A DNA stretch of 64,000 nucleotides from Isoetes taiwanensis (taxonomy: Eukaryota > Streptophyta > Lycopodiopsida > Isoetales > Isoetaceae): assembly GCA_021234155.1 (NCBI GenBank), contig JAJEKV010000024.1, positions 16,513,030 to 16,577,029 of the forward strand, read 5' to 3'. The position numbers and the translations under genes are program-made. The notes beneath the pieces are model-generated. The model searched no databases and had not been told where the DNA came from. It was given only the letters and a program-made list of their open reading frames with translations. Shown one piece after another: positions 1 through 10,969 of the stretch (position 1 is the first letter of the stretch; each line of letters opens with the position of its first letter).

Positions 1-136
1 TAGAATGTCCAATAGCCTTTCATATTGAGTCATAGGGTTGTTTATGTTATGTTCAATAGTGTCCAAGTCTGAACCGTGTCCATGCCAGTCCGTGTCTGAA
101 CTTGCTCTAATTTATTTTCCTTTCCTATTTTATGTA

Positions 137-479
137 GATGGTGAAAATCTTGGTGCCATGGTATGCCTTTGGCGGCCATGTTGCCGAATGTTTGATTCGA
201 AAGGAGGTGCACGTCAGTCGCATCTCCTTTGTTGTGAAAGCCTTGGGGTCGTGGTATGAGTGGCAGCCTTGGAGGCCATGTCCAAAGTGTATTTCTGAGT
301 TGACAAGTGTTGATATTGAGAAGCTTATTCTCAAGCTTGAAAACTTCTACAAAGAAAGTGTTATTGTGGAAGTAAAGGAGGTCAAACAAGTCATTGATGA
401 CATGCTGTTTGCATTGAGAAATGGGGAAGACGGTTGTGAGAGTAACATGGATGAAGAGGTTAGGAACGCAGCAGCATAG
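137..479 (+). CDS. unknown exon-like ORF inside the Helitron
   Basis: An open frame of 113 codons starts at an ATG at 138 directly after a pyrimidine-rich tract ending in TAG (a good splice acceptor) and ends in a stop at 477-479. The second half is acidic and rich in E, V and K (KEVKQVIDDM), compatible with a short coiled coil. I recognise no family. It could be the last exon of a gene fragment captured by the Helitron, with earlier exons left of the window, or a chance ORF. Confidence 0.25.
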
Positions 480-1199
480 TGCGAGTTTCTTTTTTTGTGT
501 GTTTCCATTTTGAAGATGCTATTGTAGCATTTGTTTTTTGATAAAAGAGTATCTCTTTAGAATACTCTTCTATTGTACTTTATCAAACTTATGAGGTACA
601 TGCCTTATGTACCCTTTTGATGTAATCAAAAAATCTGGTCAAAGGATAAAAAAACTTATCTACCTATTGTAGTCCCTTCTATTCTGTTCACTTGACCTTG
701 CTAAAACATTTAAGGTAGACATTTAGGTGTTGGCGAGGTGGAAACTCTAAAACATTTAACTTGGCATTATATGTCAAATTAATGAGCTTTGCACCCATTT
801 GGACCGCAATGGATACCAAGCTCAATTTTGTTCTTTGATGTGCTCCTTTATTGGTTTGCATCTCTAATTCTTCCAAATCTTTTTTCACGTTTAGTGGTCA
901 TCTCACATTTAAATACTAGACCATTTAGGGCACTCTTTGGTTGCAAGTTTAGAAATGCTGGCATGGGCACGTAGTGTGTTTGAGGTCTGTTCCCTATTAG
1001 TGGAATTTTTGTCTACCAATGTCTAATATCTAGGAGTCAGGCTTTGGACTTATGTAAAGTCTAAATGTGTTCATGTAGTACTATTGAATTATTATTTTGT
1101 TGGCACATATGAAAATATATATCGGTGTAAATTTGTATGCCTAAGTAGACCATTGGCGTATATACCCCATTGAAATACATAACCTCATCTTCATGTTTA

Positions 1200-1926
1200 G
1201 GGTATGGTGACATCAAAAACCATGAGTCCTAGAACTTATAAAGATGGCCAGGGAACACATGCTACACCAGAACAAGAATCAAGGTCAGCTAGGAAGAGGC
1301 GTCTGGCCCGGAAACGTAAATTGACATGGAGAGCACGAGCACGTGCAACGAGGGAAGATAGTAATGTGGATGACCGTGCATGCGAGGGAGATGGAATTGC
1401 CTATGGAACTATTGCAAGAAACTTGCAACAGGAACTTGACGAGTGTATAACGGTCCATGCATCAACAAGTGTGGATATTGTGAGTTTGTTGACAAGTCAG
1501 ATTGTGAATGGTGATGGTGTTGAGGGTCTACCAGCACATGTAACTATGTGTAACACGCCTTTGAATCTTGCTCAAACTCCAGATGTTGTACGACAAAATC
1601 CCAGATATCAAACACCTAAAAGATTGGAGACTATATTAGAGAAAACTAGGCGTCAGGTACGAAGACGTGTGGCCAAAGCTAGAGCATTAGCAAGAGAATT
1701 TGATAATGTTAGCTTAACTCCCGGAAGCACAACAATGGCATCATGTTTGACAGACCAATGTGAGAATGTGTTCGCTGGACATCGCGACGTAGTGCAGGCT
1801 ACCATTCCCATGCAAAGTGAGAATGTTGTTGCAGATGGTGATGTAGTGGAAGCAGTATCGCATTTAAATTCTGTTGCAGACATGCCTCATGAAGAACCAA
1901 GTAGCATTGGGCTTAGATGCACTTGA
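1200..1926 (+). pseudogene. Helitron RepHel protein, N-terminal region
   Basis: The frame opens after an acceptor-like TTTAG at 1195-1199; ATG is at 1204. The product begins with a highly basic stretch (RKRRLARKRK around residue 30) and a second basic block RRQVRRRVAKARALA near residue 150, as is common in plant Helitron proteins ahead of the Rep domain. It ends at 1926, and from about 1895 the neighbouring frame already encodes helicase C-terminal sequence. The whole central protein (zinc-binding, Rep nuclease, Walker A/B) is therefore absent, best explained by an internal deletion that also shifted the frame. The assignment rests on position and composition. Confidence 0.5.
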
Positions 1927-2763
1927 ACAACAAGCATTTGCGGACTACTTACTAAGTATAGGAGATGGCCGAGAACCAACCTTTCCGGAGAAGGGTGTTG
2001 ATATGGTGCATCTGCCACAGGATATATGCCTTGGCTCAGATGATGTGGATGATTTAATTCAGGACATATTTCCTGATATCCAACAGAACTGGAAAGAAGT
2101 GATTTTCTGGACACATCGTGCTATACTATCGCCTTTGAACCATTATGTCGATGAGATCAATAAGAAGGTGGCGTCTCTCATCCCCGGAGAGACGACAGTT
2201 ACTTTAGTGCCGAAATCATAGACACGAATGGCCCGACAAACAGTCTATATCCCATTGAGTTTCTTAATGCACAAACTCCAAGTGGTGTACCGCCCCACGA
2301 GCTAAACCTAAAGGTGGGAATGATTGTAATGTTGTTGAGGTCTACATCGTTCAAGAAGGGCCTATGCAATGGAACACGATTGATTATACGAAAGCTGGGA
2401 AGACGTGTTATTGAGGCAGAGATAGTAACTGGGACACACGTTGGTGATACTGTGCTCCTATCGCGCATTCCAATTGTGCCTACCGATTCAGGTTTGCCAT
2501 TTCAGTTTGAAAGGGTGCAATTCCCTCTGTGGCCGGCCTTTGCCATGACCATAAACAAGTCCCAGGGCCAGACAATGCATAAGGTGGGGATATATCTTCC
2601 AAAGCCTGTCTTTACGCATGGACAATTGTATGTGGCATTCTCAAGGGTACAAAATCGACAAGGAATTAGGGTTGCTATTAAAGACCGACCATCCATGCCT
2701 CAAGAAGACGCCAATACAGTTTCAAGGTTCACAAGGAACGTGGTTTACACGGATGCTTTGTGA
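1895..2763 (+). pseudogene. Helitron PIF1-like helicase, C-terminal part, frameshifted
   Basis: The first segment (to a stop near 2221) contains FADYLLSIGDG and RAILSPLNHYVDEIN, typical of Helitron helicases between the central and C-terminal motifs. The second segment, in another frame from about 2215, contains LKVGMIVMLLRS, LCNGTRLII, motif V FAMTINKSQGQT (2539-2574) and motif VI YVAFSRVQNR. At least one frameshift (about 2215) breaks the ORF, and the N-terminal ATP-binding motifs are missing. In active elements this domain unwinds DNA during rolling-circle transposition; this copy cannot. The stop at 2761-2763 lies 7 bases before a good splice donor (GTAAGTG), so the original transcript may have continued into the ORF at 2888. 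Confidence 0.85.
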
Positions 2764-2887
2764 TCCGAGTAAGTGTCATGTTCTCGACTAACGTTGTGAT
2801 GTCCATATATTGCATGTATATGTGTTTTTTTTTCAAAGGTTCTCATGCTTCTTGGATGTTTTTTGATCTTCTGAATGTGTGCAGATC

Positions 2888-3485
2888 ATGAAGCCCTACA
2901 CACCTTTTATACCTCGGGAACTTGGAAATCCTAAGCCAAGGGCGATAGTTCATGTACATCGTAGGGATGGTGAGTGTAAGATTTGTTAGTTCCAACAGTA
3001 ACAATTGCTTATATGCTTCTTAATTAAGGAGTTCATCAATGCATATCTCCTATCTTTTTCTGAAATGATATCTTATTGTTGTAGGGAGTTATGCGATAGT
3101 TGATAACACACGCGTGTGGTTGTGTTGGAGTCAAAAAAGTTCCCCTCAAGTATACATGCGGGGAACTTGCTTCACGCCAGGAGGCATCACACACATTGGT
3201 GTTTGTGATGGGAGACGGTTCAAGGCTTGGGCATCGATTCCACATGACGCAGTTGGTGATTACGAGCTTCCTGAGTTCCTAACAAAGCATAACATTGTTG
3301 TTGGTACACCTGAGTCGCGCGTGTGGGACATCGTATCAGAGCATGTTTACACGTTCATGTTTGCCACCATAGGCACGACGGGAGGAGCTTCTATACCTAT
3401 CAGCTTCGCAACTGAGCTTCATATCGAGCCGACGGATGTTCCTAGAGTTGTTTGGGACAGGTTCTTCGTGATGTGGATCCACTGA
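2888..3485 (+). CDS. intact two-exon ORF of unknown function carried by the Helitron
   Basis: Exon 1 is 2888-2969 and exon 2 is 3085-3485. The intron (115 bp) has donor GATG|GTGAGT and acceptor TTGTTGTAG|GG. Joining the exons keeps the frame and gives 160 codons then TGA, with no internal stop. An acceptor-like TGTGCAG also precedes the ATG, paired with a GTAAGTG donor at about 2770, so the ORF may be a downstream exon set of the helicase transcript. The product has conserved-looking segments such as NTRVWLCWSQK, YMRGTCFTPGG and VCDGRRFKAWASIPHDAV, a Gly/Thr-rich stretch GTTGGASIP and a hydrophobic C-terminus. It is mostly beta-like by eye and has no zinc or NTPase motif. It is less degraded than the adjacent helicase. 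I do not recognise the family. Confidence 0.5.
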
Positions 3486-3725
3486 GATTGACGGGCATAA
3501 CCTCATTTTGCACTAAAAGTATTTTGTATTTGCGTATAGAACCAGTATATTTGTTTAACATTTTGTTTGTACTTCATATTATGTGTACACTTTAAAAGGT
3601 AAGGTTTGTTCCGTATCTATATTTGTCTATTTCCACCTACACGTATATTGCCTTCGATGCATTGTGCGCATTCACGACACAACCACAACTAACGCACGTA
3701 AATGCCCACATACGTCCACGACTAA

Positions 3726-3755
3726 TGCCCGGCATCGCCGGGCACACGTTTCTAG
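3726..3755 (+). other. Helitron 3' terminus: hairpin and CTAG
   Basis: Perfect 8-bp stem TGCCCGGC / GCCGGGCA with loop ATC (3726-3744), a 7-base spacer, then CTAG (3752-3755) followed by T. This matches the plant Helitron end rule (GC-rich hairpin about 10 bases before CTRR, insertion between A and T). The hairpin serves as the termination signal in rolling-circle transposition. Confidence 0.9.
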
Positions 3756-4530
3756 TCAGTTATATATCAGCAGGATGATTGGGGCGATTATCTTCCATTA
3801 GCTGAGTTTGCCTATAATAACTCAGTACATGCCTCCACTAGCCAGACTCCGTTCTTTCTGAACTCTGGTCAGCATCCTTGTTGGTCCCTTAGTGTCGCTG
3901 GCAGTGACTCTGTCAATCCTAGTGCCAAGTCTCGACTTGAGAAACCTCCAGGCTCTTCAATCAGATCTTCAACATCATCTTCACCGAGCACAGGAACGTT
4001 ATCGGCATGCCGATTTACATCGACAGGAAGCTCCTAAATTTTATGTTGGTGATCTTGTCTGGTTTCTTCGTAGGGACCTCCCTACCTCACGTCCCTACAA
4101 CAAGCTTGACTATCGTCACCTTGGTCCTTACTGGATCACGACTCAAATCAGCAATGTGGCAGTCTGGCTCGAGCTCCCTCCAGCTGTTCGTCTCCATCCA
4201 GTATTTCATATTTTTCTATTGGAGCCCTACACAGTTAATACTTTCCCCGATTGCGTTCCTCCGCCGCTGCCACCAGTAGAAATTGATGATCATGAGGAGT
4301 TCGAGGTTCGAGATATTCTGGACTCCAAGTTTCTTCGTCGACGATTGTATTACTTTGTCGATTGGGAAGGCTACTCACCAAGTAATAGAACCTGGGAGCC
4401 TGTCGAGAATCTGACTAATACTCCTGATAAAATTGCGGAGTTTCCCCGACGTTATCCAGACAAGCCAAGTTTGAGTACTCCAGCCCCAGCTCCGAGAACT
4501 CGTCGCCTTTGTAGAAGGCGGGTGGTGTGA
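3756..4530 (+). pseudogene. Ty3/gypsy chromovirus integrase C-terminus and chromodomain
   Basis: From the Helitron boundary the plus strand reads the tail of an integrase core (DYLPLAEFAYNNSVHAST, then FFLNSGQHP). After a frame change near 3900 it gives the integrase C-terminal region (AQERYRHADLHRQEAPKF, VGDLVWFLRRDLP, HPVFHIFLLEPY) and a classic chromodomain (EFEVRDILDSKF, YYFVDWEGYSPSNRTWEP). The chromodomain targets integration to modified chromatin in this lineage. The stop overlaps the LTR start. Everything upstream (gag, PR, RT, RNase H, most of IN) lies beyond the Helitron and is outside the window. Confidence 0.9.
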
Positions 4531-5120
4531 CAATTATACGGATATTCATATTATATGACCATTGGGGGTGGTGTGACGACCATATGGATATTCATATCAT
4601 ACAAACATTATACTCGTATGTGCAAAAGATGGTCGTCACACGGATGCAACAGGGTAGTTGCATAAGACAGAGTTTGAAACTCGCTACCTTTCAGTTACGA
4701 GTCGAACACCTTTGCCAAGTGCAATACCAATATTTGTTGAAAACATTTCCTCACATCTTCCTCATATGTGGGACTATCTCCAAGAGGTTCTAGAATATAC
4801 TAGAACCTAAATGCATGCGCAACTCTTGGCGAGACCTCATCCGTTGGAGTGGCGCGATCCTAACCGTTGGCCTAGATATATAAGGAGGCACCTCCTTCTT
4901 GTCAAACCATTCCGTTTCAAAGCCATTCTTGAGCCTTCTAGGCATTTGTCTCATGTTCCTACTTGCCTTCGGGCGATTGTACTCTTGATTCATGTTCATA
5001 TATCAGATTCTTTGTCGATATTGGCATATTCCTCCCATATTTCTTGCGTATTTTCCTTGTTTTTGCGTAGGTTCATGACAGGTGGTTCTCTTATAACCAT
5101 CCTAATAATAAATGTGTATT
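4526..5120 (+). repeat. 3' LTR of the chromovirus
   Basis: The LTR begins with TGTGAC at 4526 right after a G-rich tract (GGCGGGTGG), as expected for polypurine tract then LTR. A diverged second copy of the first 45 bp starts at 4572, so the LTR edge is duplicated. TATATAAGG at about 4873 is a plausible LTR promoter, and TGTGACGACCAT (about 4572) is inverted-repeated as ATGGTCGTCACA near 4630. The 3' boundary is approximate because the other LTR is not in the window. Confidence 0.6.
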
Positions 5121-5485
5121 AACGTAGTGTTGGACCGGCAAGCCAATAGAATAATAAGGGGTAGGAGGTCGCACTGCGAAGACTTGCAACACATATTTTT
5201 TTTGTCACAATGTGTTGCAAGGAGACCAAATGGACCTTAAATTATAGAATTTTGAAACTGTGTTAATCATAAGTGTGCAAACCATAAAAATTTGTGAATA
5301 TTAAAAGATAATGTAAGGGTTGAGAGATCACCTTACTATAGTATGTTATGGAACAAGAGATGTGATTATAAAATTTAAACTTAAATATTACCTTGGGGTA
5401 ATTGTGTTATAAAATTGCATGCATGGAATGTGTTGCAGGGTTCCTACAGGTTTCCAAGGGGGATGCTGAGGATAGCATCAATTCA
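5120..5485. other. non-coding stretch with a small hairpin
   Basis: No gene seen. It is AT-rich with an 11-bp hairpin TTGCAACACAT / ATGTGTTGCAA around 5184-5221. It may be the 3' non-coding region of a second LTR element whose LTR appears to start at 5498. Confidence 0.3.
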
Positions 5486-7350
5486 AGGTGGGGAGATTGT
5501 GACGTTCTAGCGTAATATACGGTCCAATACGTATATTATACTGCCACGACACGTGTACATGTCACCTTGACAGGTACTTGAAAGCCGTAAAGCGCACGCC
5601 TAGGGGGCAACCTCGTATGTTGCACATGTTTATTAAACATATGCAATTAAACCCCTTAAGCCCCATTGGTCCCTTCTAACCTAAACCTAAAAGGTCATGT
5701 AAAAGGAACAAAAGGGGAAACCCTAAACACTTTTCATTTTTGCATTTTGGCTTCCTTGAGCCATTCCGGCCAAGTCAAGTGCTAGTTCGCATTGCCAGGC
5801 ACCACCAAGCCGCATTTGCACAACAGATCTCCCAGGAACAGCTGCATTCAGCTCGAACGAAGGCATGGACGCGATTTGAGGAGCATGAGCAAGCCAAGGA
5901 TCAGGTACCCTGTGATTTTGTTGTGCAAAGGCAACTTTTAGCCCCGGGGGGTTCACTTATAGTAAGGGGGGTATGCCATGTGCGTGCATAGGGTAATCAA
6001 AAACACCCCCGTATACGATTTCTTGAAAGGCAAATTCGACCCCTTCCGTACAAAGTTTACCCCAAGTAGTGGCAAAAAACCCCCCTACCTCTTACGTATA
6101 CGTATGGAAATGGGTCGAAAAAACCCCCCTACAAGTCACTCAGGCACATTGTATGGCACTTACAGTGAATCCCCCTTGCTTTTAGCCCGGTAATGAGCTG
6201 GGATAACATGGTAGATAGTCTTAGCAGCCTTATAGATCCTAAGATCACAAGCCTTAACGAATGAACCTACCATGTAGTTTAGGTAGATAGAATAGATATT
6301 ACTCAGTATTTCAGTTCTTTGATGATGATGATGTTCCATTCTATGCTCTCCTGTGTATTGGGAAGGGAGGTAGAGGCCCTAAAACCTTTAGTAGTAGATG
6401 ATTCTAGACAACCTTATTAATTCCCAGTTAATGCGGCCTGTGTACAAGAGCCCGCCTGGTTGTGAGTGGGGGGGCTAGACCGGTGGAATAAGGGGAACTT
6501 GTCCCATCACTGACTAATCCCTCTGGTGTGTAAAGCCTACCAGGGATCTTAGCGTGCTAGGCTTAATGGTTTGCCACTGCGTGTGGGCAAGGCATGAGCT
6601 CGACACCTCTTGGGTGATGCGTCACCTTCAATAAGGTTCAAGTCAAATACGGGCAGTGGCCCTCTAGCCGCCTGTGATGGGGCATGCATGCCTCTGGAGG
6701 GGGTGATCCTCCTCCTGCCTCATCGGGGCTGGGGAGATGAAACCCAGTAGTAAACCCTTTGGCTATGCACCCAGCAGGCTACGGTCTAGTCCCTAGACTC
6801 TTCAACCTACTCTGCAAAGTGTACACTGGGAGGGGTGGATGGAGCGGACTACCCACAGCCATGTTCCTATGCCAGCCCAATCCACTCTTATGAATTCTGT
6901 CTGCAATGACTTCTGGAGACCCAAGCCATCAGTCCATACCCTGGAGTCTGAGCTTTGGGTAGGATATCCCATGTGATGATGATATTGTTAATGTGTTTAT
7001 ACATGTATGCTATGGTGCAGTCACCCTTTGAGGCGACTTTATTTGTATTTGATGTCATGTGCTTACGTTTATTCATGCTTTCGTAGCTGGGATGGTCCCG
7101 AGGGAAGACGAGATAAATGATCCATCCATTCTTCCTCATCGATCCATTGCTAAAGGATTGGTGTCAGGTGGATGGCCTCTGTCAGCTTGGCTGCCAGGGG
7201 GATGAACTCTGCCTTCCAATACGATGGGAGCATCGTAGAAGAAGTATGGGACGTCACAATACACATAATTTAGGATGGGGTTGAAATCAAGGAGGAAGTA
7301 ATAAAACTGCCGAAAAGAAGAACAAATGCCCATCTGAGAAGCTGATGACT
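5486..7350 (+). repeat. probable second LTR start (PPT + TGTGACG), then unannotated DNA
   Basis: The purine run AGGTGGGGAGAT (5486-5497) directly precedes TGTGACG (5498), the arrangement of a Ty3/gypsy polypurine tract and LTR. The sequence that follows contains poly-C-rich blocks (6000-6140) and no long ORF. I cannot place the LTR end because no second copy is visible. The rest to 7350 holds no recognisable gene. Confidence 0.35.
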
Positions 7351-7352
7351 TC

Positions 7353-7815
7353 TGCAATGAATAGCAAAACCAATGGCCCAAAAATGCATGCGATTGATGC
7401 ATGCAATGCATGCATGCTCGTCCTCCCAAGAATCTCGATTCGATGGATCGGATCGGATCGATGCTATTCAAGGGATGGACTTGCAAGATGCATTAAAACT
7501 CATGGTTAAAAGAGAACTCTTTCTAGAAAATCGTGAAGGACGAAGGAAATTATCCAAATCTAGACAACATCATCGAGATGGAAATGAGATAAGAGAAACA
7601 GGCGGGAAGAAGTCCCTCCCCTGCATGGGTTCAAGAAGGAAAGAATGAAAATGCTGAGACGAAGAAGAACACTTGATTTGAGCAGTTGATGAAGACTCTT
7701 GCAATGAATAGCGAATCCAATGATCTAGAAATGTCTGCGATTCATACATGCAATGCGTGCACGCTCATTCTCCAAGAATCTGGATCCGATGGCTCGGATC
7801 AATATAGTATGTTGA
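7353..7815. repeat. two diverged direct repeats of about 110 bp
   Basis: Segment 7353-7475 and segment 7690-7812 align along their length: the shared order is CAATGAATAGC, then CATGCAATGC, then CCAAGAATCT and GATGG.TCGGATC. The units are about 337 bp apart and are flanked by similar purine-rich text. The first copy contains the palindrome TGCATGCAATGCATGCATG. No coding potential is convincing. This looks like an old local duplication. Confidence 0.6.
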
Positions 7816-7939
7816 AGGCTTGCTTAAAGATTGTATTGTGTTGTTGTGTTGGTAGTGGTATGTGTTGTCTGTTCTTAGTTTTGATGGTGATGGATATGGA
7901 AGGTGCACATGTGGTTAGCGAATTAAGCATTTCGATGTG

Positions 7940-8815
7940 ATGTAGTGGCATTAATGGGATGATTTATACAAGCAGATATAACATAGTGGTATGAATGTGA
8001 AGTTTGGAATAGAAGTTTTTAATTGTGATGAGTACATGATGCTTGAGTGCACTTGCCTTTAATACAACCCCATCAATGTTACTTTAGTATTGCATACCTA
8101 ATATAAGATAATGACATTCACATGTCAATGCTACCTAACATATAAGGTAGTTATCATTGATGACGTTTACAGATCATCAAACTCAACATTGATTGCACAC
8201 TCTCTCTCATACAAGATGGTCCCAACATCCAAGGCATCCATCCAGGCTCAGGATCGTCTTACCCTGGATTAGATTCCGACCTCCAGTCAACAAGATCCCC
8301 TTCCTCGAGATCCTGCAGTCAACAGGATCCCTCCTACGGGATCCCACGGTTAACTGCACAATTAAAGGGTGACTGCGCAGTTTAGGGCTGTTTTTTGGCC
8401 GAATTTTTGCTCCTTGATAGCCGTGGCGCTCCCCGCTCTTCCTCCTTGGCATCTACCTATAGCTCTTCTACAGCCCATTCTGACCATCCTTGAAGTGATC
8501 CCATTCGATTCGGTGGAGAATCGAGGGACCAAAAAAATCTTTGATTTTCCTTATAAGGGGCCACAGTTTTGCACAGTAACTGCGCAGTAAGGGGGGATCC
8601 CGTCCTCCGAGATCACACCTCTCCATCCATCCATCCCATAAAGTATTGAAGCTAAATGTAGGGACCACTATCTTATATTGCTTCCATTTCTTATTCCTTT
8701 GGTAAGAACCTAAGCTGCCATGCCTAAGATCACGGTTTCAATGCCTCTTTGTGAAAGTGGCCATGACCATTGTATCACTTTAGCCATGTACAGTGGTGGG
8801 GGCAGGTCCTATCTA
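7940..8815. other. non-coding; short repeated motifs only
   Basis: No gene recognised. Around 8275-8340 the words ATCCTGCAGTCAACAGGATC and GGGATCC recur, and ACTGCGCAGTAAGG near 8585 resembles CTGCGCAGTTTAGG near 8375. Around 8030-8060 and 8165-8200 there are short matches to the polyphenol-oxidase 3' flank (GATGAGTACATGATGCTT; CAGATCATCAAACTCAAC). Confidence 0.3.
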
Positions 8816-8819
8816 GGAC

Positions 8820-9365
8820 TGGAAATAACATTTATGGGCAATATGACTAGAAGTATGCATCTAGTTTGCCATGTCGACCTTAACATGTACAACTACTGAC
8901 GCCTAAGTGAACACATATGACTATTGATATTCGACATCTCCTAGCAGTGGTTTGCTAGGTAGAAACACAAGATAATTTTGATTTATAGAATAAAGGTACA
9001 TGCCCTATATGGTTTTCAATGATTAGTTCAAAAAAATGACAAAATATATAGATAAATAGATATATAAAATTTTAACGTCCGAACCTAAAATGGCCATAAG
9101 ACGAATAGAAGCAGTGATGAGCACATGATGCTTATGATATTGGCCTTTTATTCCAACACTATTATTTGTTACATTTAGTACCATATATCTGACATTACCT
9201 AACATCATAAGTATATATAGCCATGACAATTACATGTCAACAAACTCCACACCAAAGCCCTTGATGACGATTTTGTCTCCATCATTACATGGGACCAAGG
9301 TGACATGAAAGTTGTCTCCACCTTTGATACCCAAATATGCCAAAGTCCCCCAATACCAAGCCTAA
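8820..9365 (-). pseudogene. polyphenol oxidase relic B: last codons plus 3' flank
   Basis: The minus strand from about 9345 to 9236 still reads the C-terminus of the intact enzyme in one frame: LGIKGGDNFHVTLVP, then GDKIVIKGFGVEF, then VDM and stop. These match residues 567-599 of the gene at 11375-13174 with about eight substitutions. Downstream, 8820-9235 repeats the gene's 3' flank (words such as TATGGGCAATATGACTAGAA and AGCAGTGATGAGCACATGATG). Nothing upstream of the last 36 codons remains, so this is a truncated duplicate. Confidence 0.8.
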
Positions 9366-9614
9366 CAATGAATGTAATGCACGTAAGGCTTAAATTATGC
9401 CATTTTTCTACCATTACTACTAAATGCAAGTAAGAAGATTGCGGGGTATATAAACGACACAATTCGATCCAAAACATGGCGATGCCTGGTAATTTTCATG
9501 GCGAAGGGCTTTAGCCCTTAAAGGATCTTGATACTTGACGGCACTCGTGATTCCTCGTCTGACAATGCCACCTCATCTTGTTACTGAATGTAAAGCACTT
9601 CCCCATGAAAATTC

Positions 9615-9950
9615 CCTAGGATTTAAAAGCACTAGAAATACTATTTATGGGCAATATGACTAGAAGTATGCATCCTGTTGCCATCTTGAGTTAACATTAC
9701 AACTAGTGATGCTTAAGTTAACACGTAACTACTGATGTGTGACATCCCCTAGCACATATTTGCCGAGCACCGACACAAGATAATTTTGATGCACAAAATA
9801 AAGCGATCGACCCCATATCATTTTCAATGCTTATTTGTCAAGAATATAAGCAGTGATGAGCACATGGTGCTTGTGATACTTGCCTTAACATCGTCACCGA
9901 TTACTACCTAATATCTATATCTTCTTATATTATAAAACATTATAGCGTAA
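9615..9950 (-). repeat. polyphenol oxidase relic C: 3' flank only
   Basis: This segment aligns with 8820-9180: it shares ATACTATTTATGGGCAATAT, GACTAGAAGTATGCATC, CACAAGATAATTTTGATG and AGCAGTGATGAGCACATGG. No coding residue of the enzyme is left. It is a further decayed copy in the same orientation. Confidence 0.6.
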
Positions 9951-10088
9951 GTATGTATGTATGTCATGTATCACACCCTAGATTGGACGGATGAGATTGA
10001 TCGTTCGATTGGGCGACCAAGATTCTATCTTTTAAACGGTATAGATGCTTTAATCCAATGACTAGATTCACTAATCTCAATTCCACAA

Positions 10089-10712
10089 TCAAAACGTTTT
10101 GGAAGGGAGAAAGAGAAAAGGGCAAAAGGGGAAGGGGGAAAGGGGAAAAGGAGAAAAGGGAAGGGGGGGAGGAGAATGAAAGAAAGGAAGGAAAAAATGA
10201 AAGATAAAACGGGAAAATAGAAATGTGGGGAAAATAGGGAAGGAGACAATAGAAAAGAGGATAATGAAAAAAAACGGGGAGTGGGAAAATGGACAGGGGA
10301 AAAGGGAAAGGACAATAGAAAAAGGGAAAGTGCAGGGAACCGTAATTAACGAAAAGAACAGGAAAACAGATGTGGTGGGGAGAACGGGGGAGGGAGGAGG
10401 TGAAAATACGAAAAGGGAAGAGGGGAATGAGAAAATGGAAATGGAAACTTGAAAATGGAAATGGAAACTTGAAAATGGAAATGGAAAAATGGGAAAAGAA
10501 AGGCAAAAATAGAAAACAAAAATGGGAGAAAAGGGAAGGGGAAAACGAAAAAAGAAAAAGAGGGAAGCAAAAACGAAAAAAGGGAAATGGGGAAAATGGG
10601 ATAATGGAAAATGGGAAGGGAAAGTAGGAAAAAGGGAAATTGAAAAAGGGAAAATCAGGGAGTGGCAAAAGGAAACAAGAAAAGTGAAGGAAAGGGGAAA
10701 GCTGATTGAATG
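10089..10712 (+). repeat. long polypurine (A/G) tract with a 20-bp subrepeat
   Basis: About 620 bp are nearly all A and G on the plus strand (AAAGGGAAAAGG-type words). At 10432-10490 a 20-bp unit GAAAATGGAAATGGAAACTT occurs about 2.7 times. Long reading frames on both strands (F/P/S-rich on minus, K/E/G-rich on plus) are products of composition, not genes. Such tracts can form triplex (H-) DNA, which is inference. Confidence 0.85.
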
Positions 10713-10969
10713 CTCTTTGTTGAGTAATTTTGTCAATGTTAATTCATTGAACAATTGCTCTACTGTAGTTCTAGTATATTATAAGATATAATTATAGCCA
10801 TGACAATTACAGGTCATCTAACTTGCACTATCAACTAGTCATACTCACCCAGAGGTTAATAAAACAATACGTTGCATTAACATACATTCTAGAGTATAAA
10901 TTAGAGATATAGATGGTTTTATTTGATCTCTGCTGCGGGCAATAAAATTCAATTTCAATTCAATTTTTA

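Larger units (their letters stand above)
1..3755 (+). mobile_element. Helitron, 3' portion (5' end left of window)
   Basis: A rolling-circle transposon whose coding strand is plus. It carries Helitron-type N-terminal sequence (about 1200-1926), the C-terminal part of a PIF1-like helicase (about 1895-2763) and a canonical 3' terminus: an 8-bp GC hairpin (3726-3744) and then CTAG at 3752-3755 followed by T, as expected for A/T target insertion. The flanking DNA from 3756 is in frame with a chromovirus integrase, so the insertion point is independently supported. No gypsy sequence is visible between 1 and 1200, so the 5' end is inferred to lie outside the window. The Rep domain and helicase Walker motifs are missing, so this copy is non-autonomous. 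Confidence 0.85.

Noticed and set aside
9964-10754. Long minus-strand ORFs (234 and 221 codons, F/P/S-rich)
   Set aside because: They translate the complement of a polypurine tract; three frames stay open because stops need bases the tract lacks.
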